Source of the DNA: Desulfobacterales bacterium
Lineage (GTDB): Bacteria > Desulfobacterota > Desulfobacteria > Desulfobacterales > 4be13
Assembly (NCBI GenBank): GCA_029940115.1
Contig: JAOZRQ010000365.1
Span: 1 to 7,124, forward strand
Direction: 5' to 3'
DNA length: 7,124 nucleotides
The position numbers and the translations under genes are program-made. How positions within the stretch are numbered: the stretch's first letter is position 1; each line of letters starts with the position of its first letter. Positions 1-5,174 of the stretch are shown piece by piece. The notes beneath the pieces are model-generated. The model saw only the letters and a list, made by a program, of their open reading frames with translations. It was not told where the DNA came from and searched no databases.

Positions 1-2
1 TG

Positions 3-568
3 GGGATACTTGCTGGCGACTATTATGAGAGTACGAACATCTCGATGGCGATCAGGAGGGGGGACGGCACCCTGATATCCTCGGATGACAGGGTCATGGG
101 CCCGAGGGAGCAGCTCTCATTTGTCGTGGGGAGCGACGCTCCCATGGAGGGGTGGATGCGGATCACCTCCGACCTTCGCTCAGGGGGGTCAGCTTCTCCG
201 GCGGCCAGGACGGCCACATGGCTGACGTGCCCCTGATCCCGGAGCTCTCAACCACCCTGACCGTCCCCCATGTCGCACAGGACGACCACTGGGACACGAC
301 CCTCATGCTCTGCAATCCGAACATCACCGAGACGAGCCTGACGGTGACGTTCTACAGCAGAACCGGCAAGGAGGCCCCCATCCAGTGGCGCACCATTCCG
401 GCCCAGGGCAGCGCCAAGCTTCACGTCGGGGACATGCTTCCGGATCCCGCATATGGCCCCCCCGGAAGCATCCACATCCATTCCACCCGGAGAATCGCCG
501 GCTTCACAGTGTATGACAACCTGAAGTCGGGGGGGAAGTGCCATGCGGGCGTCGCCCTGACGGAATGA
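3..568 (+). CDS. 3' end of secreted β-sandwich repeat protein, frame interrupted near base 175
   Basis: The gene enters from the left edge in the frame of base 3 and is readable to about base 174. It then continues in the frame of base 179 to a TGA at 566-568. Two tandem, diverged repeat units are visible. The first runs from 'ISMAIRRGDG' to 'GHMADVPL', and the second from 'LTVTFYSRTG' to 'CHAGVAL'. Both follow the pattern β-strands, P…VG/VV, 'G-x-[IM]-x-I-x-S', then 'G-[VF]-[ST]-[FV]', typical of extracellular repeats that begin with a 'PHVA…W(D/N)T…L(C/L)NP' unit. Restoring one C at about 175-178 gives 'TSDLPLRGVSFSGG', which joins the units smoothly, so the break is either a recent frameshift or a sequencing error. 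No start or signal peptide lies in the window. The likely role is a surface or secreted adhesin-like or anchor domain; the true function is unknown. Confidence 0.7.
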
Positions 569-602
569 CCTTTTCCGCCCCGGCAAATCAGCCAATCAAA
601 TG

Positions 603-637
603 AAGCCTTGCCGTCCTTTCACGACAGCAGGGCTTTT
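603..637 (+). terminator. Intrinsic terminator after the repeat-protein gene
   Basis: Bases 603-615 pair with 623-635 in a 13-step stem with one C·A mismatch and one G·U pair. The loop is the seven bases CTTTCAC, and the 3' arm runs into TTTT at 634-637. It lies 35 bases after the stop codon at 568, where a factor-independent terminator is expected. The T-run is short, so efficiency is uncertain. Confidence 0.55.
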
Positions 638-1106
638 CACGTTCTTTCCGCCCGCACCTTGGACGTCAGAAGACTCTCTGACCGCTCCCAGGAAGCAGGC
701 CGGTCCATGTTTCCTGACAAGTGCCTGGCACTCGGTCATCAAGTTTCTTTGCCATTGGGTCCCGGATGCCGGGCTGTCAACCATCTGGAGCCCGGATTCC
801 AGAAACCGGAAACCGGAATCCGGTGATCGGCATCTGCAAGCCTGTCCGGCCTTGTGGCCGGTGATGAGTTGCGGATTGCGGATGTTCAGGCAGGAAGGCG
901 ACGTCAAGCCTCCCTCTTTCACCCTTTCACCATTTTTTTGCGAATTCGTCAGCAAAAAGTGAAAGAAAGTCTCCGCCTGTGTGTCAATGTGGTATGAAAC
1001 ATGGCGAGCAAGTCTTCTGACCCGACTCCGACAGGAGACCTGTCAGGAATGACAGAGAATCTGAAGATTGAGTGATGGAGTCATATGACACAAGAGGATG
1101 AAAATC
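638..1106. other. Non-coding spacer with hairpins and heptanucleotide micro-arrays
   Basis: No convincing gene is visible; the open frames here have no Shine-Dalgarno sequence and no protein-like composition. Hairpins seen are 665-670/677-682 (GTCAGA…TCTGAC), 721-731 (GTGCC-T-GGCAC), 761-773 (CCCGG-ATG-CCGGG), 792-800/815-823 (CCGGATTCC…GGAATCCGG) and 846-861 (CCGGCC-TTGT-GGCCGG). Two 7-base micro-arrays occur: AAACCGG, AAACCGG, AATCCGG at 803-823, and TTGCGGA twice at 869-882. At 1030-1055 two hairpins compete for the same bases: GACAGG-AGA-CCTGTC (1030-1044) and CTGTCA-GGAA-TGACAG (1040-1055). A promoter for the gene at 1289 must lie here or further upstream, but no good -35/-10 pair could be identified. 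Confidence 0.5.
792..835. repeat. Degenerate heptanucleotide array containing a 9-bp inverted repeat
   Basis: From 794 the sequence can be cut every seven bases into GGATTCC, AGAAACC, GGAAACC, GGAATCC, GGTGATC and GGCATCT. The outer parts form a perfect 9-bp inverted repeat (792-800 with 815-823) around a 14-base loop. Short 7-bp-period arrays of this kind are common between genes in several bacterial phyla and have no agreed function. The later units are weak matches. Confidence 0.4.
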
Positions 1107-1247
1107 AAAGGAGGTGAGGATGCAGTGAAGAATGTGATCTTCCGATTCACGCCGGATTGGCAAATCCGGCGGTTTCGGATTTCAGGGGGAAATCCATTTG
1201 ACCTAGGTCTCGGTCTGCAAGGCGGAAACCCGGGTCACGTCCCCTGA
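1107..1247 (+). CDS. Candidate 40-residue small ORF with an optimal Shine-Dalgarno
   Basis: AAAGGAGGTGA at 1107-1117 is a near-perfect anti-16S match lying 170 bases before the start of the gene at 1289. It is followed by ATG-CAG-TGA at 1120-1128, a two-codon ORF. A GTG at 1125, inside that ORF, opens a 40-codon frame beginning MKNVIFRFTPDW and ending at TGA 1245-1247. The interval also holds a 9-bp hairpin (1150-1158/1163-1171, loop GGCA). Possibilities are a short peptide, a start-stop leader ORF whose ribosome occupancy affects the downstream gene, or a relic site. The peptide has no recognisable motif and coding status is unproven; only the ribosome-binding signal is strong. Confidence 0.2.
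   Translation, partial: KGGEDAVKNVIFRFTPDWQIRRFRISGGNPFDLGLGLQGGNPGHVP
1150..1171 (+). promoter_or_regulatory. 9-bp GC-rich hairpin in leader of the 1289 gene
   Basis: CGCCGGATT (1150-1158) pairs perfectly with AATCCGGCG (1163-1171) across a four-base loop. No T-run follows, so it is not a standard terminator. It lies between the strong Shine-Dalgarno at 1107 and the real gene start at 1289, where an RNA structure could influence leader translation or stability. Confidence 0.3.
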
Positions 1248-1252
1248 CAAAT

Positions 1253-1272
1253 TGGAACAGGGACATGTTCCA
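1253..1272 (+). promoter_or_regulatory. Hairpin immediately upstream of the ribosome-binding site
   Basis: TGGAAC (1253-1258) pairs with GTTCCA (1267-1272) over an eight-base loop, one base before AAAAGGAG. A GGAAC/GTTCC hairpin also sits just before the ribosome-binding site of the paralogous gene at 5175. Conservation between paralogues would suggest a role in mRNA stability or translation, but the element is short and may be coincidental. Confidence 0.3.
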
Positions 1273-1288
1273 GAAAAGGAGAATATGA

Positions 1289-2383
1289 ATGAAAAAAATT
1301 TTTGTCGCAGTTTTTGTCGCATTGTCTTTTGCAACCGGGATTTGTGCTGACAGTCTCATGCCCCCGGAGCCGGGCGAGTCATCCCCCGAATCAGTGGCCG
1401 ACAGCCTCATGCCTGCCGAGCCTGTGACGGGAGACGACAAGGAGGTTGTCCCGGATTCCGCATCGGAATCGGAAGATGTGTCGGCGAGTCAGACATCGCT
1501 CAGGACTTACGGAATCCACGAGCTGCTGACCCCGGAGAAGATCGGGCATGAGGAGTTCGAGAGGCACGGCATCGCGGACATGATCGCGGCGGGCAAGTTC
1601 TCGAAACATGAGATCGGCGACCGGATTGTCTGCTTTCACCAGAGAAGAGTCGGGGCCGCCATCGTGGAGAAGGACTTCCTGAACTACCAGTTCGACAGGC
1701 ACACCGGGGAGTTCATCGAGAGGAACGGGGGATGGCGGGATGACCTCCCGGAGACCCTGCCGGCGGACATGCTCACATTGGAGGAGGCGCTGGCCGAATC
1801 CGACGCGGTCAGGGGGGAGGTTCTGTCCGGCACCCTGTATTTCATATCACCGGACTCGAGTGTCTTCCCGCTCGACCCGGCACCCGAAAATCCGTGCTGG
1901 GCCATTTATGGCGTCGGAGAGAGGGGCCACCTTGTCCTCACTGTCATTGACGCGGTGACCGGCGAGTTTCTGGGAAACGGGATTCCGCCACCGGGCGGGG
2001 AGAGCACCGTCATGCCCGGCGACGGACGCATGATCTCCGACGATCTCCGGATCGCCGCGCAGATCCGCACGGACCACGGGATCATCGACGCACCCTTTCG
2101 CAAGGGCGGGGAGGAGACCACCGCGAGGGGGGACCGGGTGGTCTGGGGACATTTCCATGCGGATCCGGCCCATGTCTCCTGGGGGAGCGGGGGGAACCCC
2201 GAGGTGTATGTCAAGGTGTGGCATGACATCACCGGAAGGCTGGATGTCAACTTCTTTCACGTCTCGGTTCCTGAGATCACGGTCTTCTCGGCCTGCCCGT
2301 GGGACGGGGCGACATATCACCACATCACCCCCCTCACGACGACTGACAGGCATGTGAGACACGAGTATTGGCCCGGAAGGTGA
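1289..2383 (+). CDS. Exported protein with PepSY-like module and unnamed C-terminal β-domain
   Basis: This is a 364-residue exported protein of unknown function. The ATG at 1289 is preceded by AAAAGGAG (1274-1281, 7-base spacing) and begins a signal peptide, MKKIFVAVFVALSFATGICA, probably cut near residue 20. Residues 21-70 are a Pro/Glu/Ser-rich linker containing the near-repeat DSLMPPEP (21-28) and DSLMPAEP (38-45). Residues 74-235 form a module shared with the 5175-6761 product: 'LLTPEKIG', 'DRIVC' (111-115), 'WRDDLPE' (149-155), 'NPCW' (201-204) and 'VIDAVTG' (219-225). The paired motifs 'Y-x-F-D-R-x-T-G' and 'V-I-D-A-V-T-G-E' resemble PepSY/propeptide repeats, which in known families inhibit or chaperone secreted peptidases; this assignment is inference. 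Residues about 245-364 form a separate domain ('VVWGHF', 'NPEVYVKVW', 'DVNFFHVSVP', 'VRHEYW') that I cannot name. A GGAAC…GTTCC hairpin (1253-1272) lies just before the ribosome-binding site. Confidence 0.85.
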   Translation: MKKIFVAVFVALSFATGICADSLMPPEPGESSPESVADSLMPAEPVTGDDKEVVPDSASESEDVSASQTSLRTYGIHELLTPEKIGHEEFERHGIADMIAAGKFSKHEIGDRIVCFHQRRVGAAIVEKDFLNYQFDRHTGEFIERNGGWRDDLPETLPADMLTLEEALAESDAVRGEVLSGTLYFISPDSSVFPLDPAPENPCWAIYGVGERGHLVLTVIDAVTGEFLGNGIPPPGGESTVMPGDGRMISDDLRIAAQIRTDHGIIDAPFRKGGEETTARGDRVVWGHFHADPAHVSWGSGGNPEVYVKVWHDITGRLDVNFFHVSVPEITVFSACPWDGATYHHITPLTTTDRHVRHEYWPGR

Positions 2384-2388
2384 ATGGC

Positions 2389-2583
2389 ACCCCTGTCATT
2401 CCCGCTCTCCCCTGTCATTCCCGCGAAAGCGGGAATCCACTGTCGCAATGAAGGCAGATGGATTCCTGCCTTCGCAGGAATGACAGCCCTTGGACAACCC
2501 CTGTCATTCCCGCTCTCCCCTGTCATTCCCGCGAAAGCGGGAATCCATTGTCGAAATGAAGCCAGATGGATTCCTGCCTTCGC
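2389..2583. repeat. Tandem pair of palindromic repeats, 108-bp period, second copy truncated
   Basis: An 87-bp segment (2389-2475) recurs at 2497-2583 with three visible mismatches. Each unit has a partial leading copy (CTGTCATTCCCGC) and then the palindrome. Copy 1, 2412-2486, is complete. It has 10-bp terminal inverted repeats (CTGTCATTCC and GGAATGACAG) and two internal hairpins: ATTCCCGC-GAAA-GCGGGAAT at 2417-2436 and ATTCCTGC-CTTC-GCAGGAAT at 2462-2481. Copy 2 starts at 2520 and stops at the TTCGC of its right hairpin, where it runs into the 164-bp promoter repeat. Such elements are a widespread class of non-autonomous, REP/MITE-like intergenic repeats. No transposase is present here. 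In reverse translation they give the spurious '…PAKAGIH…WIPAFAGMT' peptide often misannotated as protein. Confidence 0.85.
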
Positions 2584-2626
2584 CAGTTGTTGGACAACTG
2601 ACAACCGGCAACTGACCACGATCATC

Positions 2627-2678
2627 TAAGCATTTTCCTGGAGCCTAAGCATTTTCCTAGAAAAAATAAGCATTTTCC
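2627..2678 (+). promoter_or_regulatory. Three direct TAAGCATTTTCC boxes upstream of the promoter
   Basis: Identical 12-mers lie at 2627-2638, 2646-2657 and 2667-2678, start-to-start 19 and 21 bases, so roughly two helical turns apart on one DNA face. The third ends three bases before the -35 hexamer. Taking a start site near 2717, the centres fall at about -84, -65 and -44, where activators of the OmpR/PhoB kind bind. Other roles, such as a repressor or iteron site, are possible. I do not recognise the box. Confidence 0.6.
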
Positions 2679-2681
2679 CAA

Positions 2682-2710
2682 TTGACACCCCCCTCATTTG
2701 CCTATATCAT
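2682..2710 (+). promoter_or_regulatory. Near-consensus sigma-70 promoter for the protease unit
   Basis: TTGACA at 2682-2687 is a perfect -35. A 17-base spacer follows, and then TATCAT at 2705-2710, a five-of-six -10. The predicted start is near 2717, giving a leader of about 390 nt before the protease start at 3107. This is the best promoter in the window and is duplicated exactly at 7063-7091. Confidence 0.7.
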
Positions 2711-2719
2711 ATGTCGCAA

Positions 2720-2746
2720 ATGTCAGGGGAATGACTCTCCTGACAT
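2720..2746 (+). promoter_or_regulatory. Hairpin at the predicted 5' end of the protease transcript
   Basis: ATGTCAGG (2720-2727) pairs perfectly with CCTGACAT (2739-2746). G·U, G-C and A-T pairs extend this to 11 steps around the loop ATGAC. It starts within a few bases of the predicted transcription start, so it could protect the 5' end or, as DNA, be an operator. The copy at 7101 is cut by the window end. Confidence 0.45.
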
Positions 2747-2853
2747 GACGGGACAGGCGTTTCAGGGTGATTGCGACTCTGGGCTGTCCGCAAAGGGCCG
2801 AGCGGAAAGCCGGCCAGACGGCGGCACCGGATCGACGCGGGGACCTTCGGATT

Positions 2854-2901
2854 CAGATTCCTGTCTCATCAGAAAGTCGGGGAATTTCGGAGTCTGTTTT
2901 T
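2854..2901 (+). terminator. Possible attenuator in the protease leader
   Basis: CAGATTCC (2854-2861) pairs with GGAGTCTG (2889-2896) with one G·U pair, followed directly by TTTTT (2897-2901). The 27-base loop makes the stem weak, so it is only a candidate for premature termination inside the leader. Confidence 0.25.
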
Positions 2902-2950
2902 CCAAGAACGATCTCCCTGTCTCATCCTTGTCAGGAAAGGAGGTGGTGTG

Positions 2951-2986
2951 ATGGATCGGTCCATTATGGACCGGGAAGGGAGGTGA
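2951..2986 (+). CDS. Candidate 11-residue leader peptide
   Basis: AAAGGAGGTG at 2936-2945 is a near-ideal ribosome-binding site, 7 bases from GGAGG to ATG 2951. The ORF reads MDRSIMDREGR and stops at TGA 2984-2986. That stop lies within a second site, GGGAGGTGA (2978-2986), which precedes GTG-GCC-AAC-ATG-TGA (2990-3004). A perfect palindrome (2957-2973) lies inside the ORF, so ribosome passage would melt the matching RNA hairpin. This is a plausible start of a leader-peptide control device, but no regulatory codon run, such as repeated Trp or Cys codons, is present and expression is unproven. Confidence 0.22.
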   Translation: MDRSIMDREGR

Positions 2987-3106
2987 CAGGTGGCCAACAT
3001 GTGACCGCCCTGAAATGAGGAACAGCATCCTTATTTATATATATACGGATTCGCCAATTTGAAACTTGAAGCTTGGTTCAATTCAACAATCAGAAAGGAG
3101 TTTGTG

Positions 3107-5011
3107 ATGAGAAAAATGCTGACGACATGCCTGATTCTGCTGGCATGTGTGGGCGTTGCCGCACCCGGGGCGGCAAAGATGAGGGAACTCTCGAAGACGC
3201 TTTTCGCCTTCCCGGAATCGCTTCCGGGCCAGCTGATTGAGGTGAGGAAGGTCATTGATCCCGTGACTGGTGAAATCGGAATCGTCTCCAACAATGACCG
3301 GATCAGAAACGCTGACGATCTCGAATCGCTCATGAAAGAGGAGAGGAAGGCGGAGAGAAAAAAATACGGCGCGATAAGGGGAAGACTGAGGAATACCTTT
3401 GACGCCATGGGAAGCAGGGAAGGCAGAGATGTTCGTGTCCATCTGAAAATGCCGGTGGTCAGATATCTTGACAAGACAAAACATCCCGAAGATGAACTGA
3501 GGCGGCAAAGCAAGGATATCTCAAAATTGCAACCCCTCATCTCCGTCTCATCCGTTGCCGACAAGTACGGACTGGATGTGACGCAAGTCGGCAAGCGATC
3601 TTTTGAGGTGAATGTGAAAAAGAATATCCTCGGAAAGATCATGTTCGACGACTCGGTGGCCTCAGTCGAGGAGATTTTTGAAGATGAGGGTATTCCTTGC
3701 GGGACACCGTTGCCTTTCTCTCACTTCGCCACGTCGGCAGCCAATCCTCCCCCGATGCAGGCAACAGGGCATGGCGTCAATGCGGCCACCTTTGAAGAAG
3801 GGATAACGACAGATTTCTTCAACTGCCTCGGCAATCTTGATCCTGACAAGATTGCAATTGATGACACTGCTGACTGGCATTCTCAGAGGACATTTCTATG
3901 CCTATATTATGCCGCACCGGATGCGAATCTGTATCATTACAACTATGAAGGTTTCTCTCCAAGTGCGCGAGACTTCATTGAAGATAAGGCAATTCAGACC
4001 GCAAGTTGCAGCCAGCACAGATTTGAATACGGTCCCAACTTGGAGGAATTTCTTGAAATGGACGATTTCGCGTACCGTTATCCTTATCCGGTATTCTGCA
4101 ATCCTGCCGGAAACGGCCACTACGAAAATGAAGTCCATTGGCAATGTTATAATGCCATATCTGTCGGCGCAGTGAGGCCTGCACAGGACGATGGGGGAAC
4201 CCACTATGAACTGGTAGCGGAATATTCCACCCGCACAAGGAACCCAGAACCCATATATGGCTTTTACTGCATTAACGAGGGCGACCCATGTGCGGGAGAT
4301 CGTGAAATGCCCCACATCGTTGCGCCGGGCATATTTCCAGTGGAGGGTCTGGCGGACGATTGTTTGGACGGAGGTCTTTATTATTGGGGTACCAGCTATG
4401 CAGCCCCGACAGTGAACGGAATGGTTGCCTCTGTCATAAGCTCGGACTCCAGAATGGTCTCATGGCCTGAAAAGGTGAGGGTGGCGTTGTTGTTGACGGC
4501 ACACAACCTGGAGGAAGGAGATTGGAGAAGGAATGTGGATGGCAGGGACGGCACCGGCGTGGTGTCGGGTAGCGATGCGATCCGCTTTGCACAAGGCCAT
4601 TTGCCGGTCCGTCCCGACAATTCGGCGGTCGAATACGGCCTGCACGCCTCGTCTTGGGGAAGGAACGACATGCTGGACAGGGACTTCCACATCAGAGTGC
4701 CAAACCCGAAGCCGTCCGGAAAACACCTGCGAATGCTTCTGACATGGGACAGCAACCCTGATGTGAACGGAGGTATGAATCATCTCAGCGATTTGGATAT
4801 TGTCTTTTATGGGAACGGAAATTCCACGGAATCTTCTCTGAGTTATGACAGCAATGTCGAGGTACTCGACATCGCGAGTGATGATCTGACAGCCGGAGGC
4901 TCCTATCTGGTCAGCGTCAAGCCTTTCATACTGAGGATTCCGGAAGATGTGGGGGCTGACTACTTTTACTGGGCTGTGGGATGGACATGGGTGAGGGATC
5001 ATGCCGATTGA
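3107..5011 (+). CDS. Secreted subtilisin-like serine protease (S8 family)
   Basis: A predicted exported endopeptidase of 634 residues. The start is ATG 3107, behind AAAGGAG (3094-3100), because it opens a clean signal peptide (MRKMLTTCLILLACVGVAAP, cut near residue 23). Residues about 26-200 look like a propeptide: charged, with a VIDPVTGEIG motif at 49-58. The catalytic core follows. 'GVNAATFEEG' (223-232) aligns with the V-A-V-I-D-T-G Asp motif, but with Glu230 at the Asp position. His258 lies in 'DWHSQRT', ahead of 'YAAPDANLYHY'. 'NPAGNGH' supplies oxyanion Asn336, then 'YNAISVGAV'. 'PHIVAPGI' is followed by 'GTSYAAPTVNG' with nucleophile Ser430. The order and spacing fit S8. Residues about 525-634 are a C-terminal β-sandwich ('LLTWDSNPD', 'SDLDIVFYGN'). 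At least ten Cys suggest disulfides. The gene is visibly less GC-rich than its neighbours. It is probably co-transcribed with the 5175 gene 163 bases downstream. Confidence 0.9.
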   Translation: MRKMLTTCLILLACVGVAAPGAAKMRELSKTLFAFPESLPGQLIEVRKVIDPVTGEIGIVSNNDRIRNADDLESLMKEERKAERKKYGAIRGRLRNTFDAMGSREGRDVRVHLKMPVVRYLDKTKHPEDELRRQSKDISKLQPLISVSSVADKYGLDVTQVGKRSFEVNVKKNILGKIMFDDSVASVEEIFEDEGIPCGTPLPFSHFATSAANPPPMQATGHGVNAATFEEGITTDFFNCLGNLDPDKIAIDDTADWHSQRTFLCLYYAAPDANLYHYNYEGFSPSARDFIEDKAIQTASCSQHRFEYGPNLEEFLEMDDFAYRYPYPVFCNPAGNGHYENEVHWQCYNAISVGAVRPAQDDGGTHYELVAEYSTRTRNPEPIYGFYCINEGDPCAGDREMPHIVAPGIFPVEGLADDCLDGGLYYWGTSYAAPTVNGMVASVISSDSRMVSWPEKVRVALLLTAHNLEEGDWRRNVDGRDGTGVVSGSDAIRFAQGHLPVRPDNSAVEYGLHASSWGRNDMLDRDFHIRVPNPKPSGKHLRMLLTWDSNPDVNGGMNHLSDLDIVFYGNGNSTESSLSYDSNVEVLDIASDDLTAGGSYLVSVKPFILRIPEDVGADYFYWAVGWTWVRDHAD

Positions 5012-5174
5012 CGTCCGAAGTTCTTCAAATGGCCATGCTGATCGGAGACGGGTCATTCTGGGAAGAAGGCCGGCCTCCGATCTCACACAAATGATTCCCC
5101 GGCTCATTGCCGGGAAAAGGGAACCTCCCGTCCGACGACGGCATGTTCCCGATAGGAACAAGGAGGTGAGACCC
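5012..5174 (+). promoter_or_regulatory. Intercistronic region with competing hairpins before the ribosome-binding site
   Basis: Hairpins seen are GATCGGAG/CTCCGATC (5040-5047/5075-5082), CCCGGC-TCATT-GCCGGG (5098-5114), and a two-part stem in which GGGAAC/GTTCCC (5119-5124/5145-5150) encloses CCGTC-CGAC-GACGG (5128-5141). GTTCC-CGATA-GGAAC (5145-5159) uses the same GTTCC and ends directly before the Shine-Dalgarno AAGGAGGTGA (5160-5169). No stem has a T-run, so there is no clear terminator and read-through from the protease gene is likely. No good promoter is visible. Confidence 0.4.

Larger units (their letters stand above)
2580..2743 (+). repeat. 164-bp promoter-bearing direct repeat, copy 1
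   Basis: Bases 2580-2743 are identical to 6961-7124, an offset of 4381, with no mismatch found by eye. The unit contains, in order, inverted heptanucleotide remnants (CAGTTGT-TGG-ACAACTG at 2584-2600), three TAAGCATTTTCC boxes, a near-consensus sigma-70 promoter and the start of a hairpin. Upstream of the repeat the two copies differ: palindrome relic here, heptanucleotide array at the other. Exact identity points to recent duplication, gene conversion or selection on the promoter. Confidence 0.95.
2711..3106 (+). promoter_or_regulatory. Long structured leader of the protease gene
   Basis: About 390 bases separate the promoter from the protease start and contain no convincing full-length gene. 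Besides the 2720-2746 hairpin, GGACAG (2751-2756) can pair with CTGTCC (2784-2789). GGCCG (2796-2800) can pair with CGGCC (2811-2815), which competes with TCCGC/GCGGA (2787-2791/2802-2806). There is a terminator-like stem at 2854-2901 and a 17-base palindrome at 2957-2973. Two further Shine-Dalgarno sites (2936-2945 and 2978-2986) head very short ORFs. The region 3030-3045 is a TA-rich run. I found no match to riboswitch consensus sequences I know, including c-di-GMP-I, TPP and cobalamin types. It may be an unassigned cis-regulatory RNA or simply a long untranslated leader. Confidence 0.4.

Noticed and set aside
596..962. Overlapping open frames on both strands in the 569-1288 spacer
   Set aside because: They span the terminator and hairpins, lack ribosome sites and encode no recognisable or protein-like pattern.
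665..1021. 11-bp inverted repeat GTCAGAAGACT (665-675) and AGTCTTCTGAC (1011-1021)
   Set aside because: An exact 11-bp inverted match is expected several times by chance in 7 kb, and nothing extends it.
2317..2625. Minus-strand open frame giving a 102-residue peptide with 'AKAGIH…WIPAFAGMT' repeats
   Set aside because: It is the reverse translation of the palindromic repeats and of the end of the 1289 gene; this peptide pattern is a well-known spurious call.
2711..2850. c-di-GMP-I riboswitch suggested by 'CCGCAAAG'
   Set aside because: The paired GGGCAAACC and GGGACGCAAAGCC consensus blocks are absent.
3059..3106. TTG start for the protease gene 16 codons upstream
   Set aside because: No Shine-Dalgarno, a rare start codon, and it would place charged residues before the signal peptide; ATG 3107 has both signals.
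5001..5174. Longer start (ATG 5001) for the dockerin-like gene
   Set aside because: It overlaps the protease stop, has no good ribosome site and would bury the signal peptide that begins at 5175.
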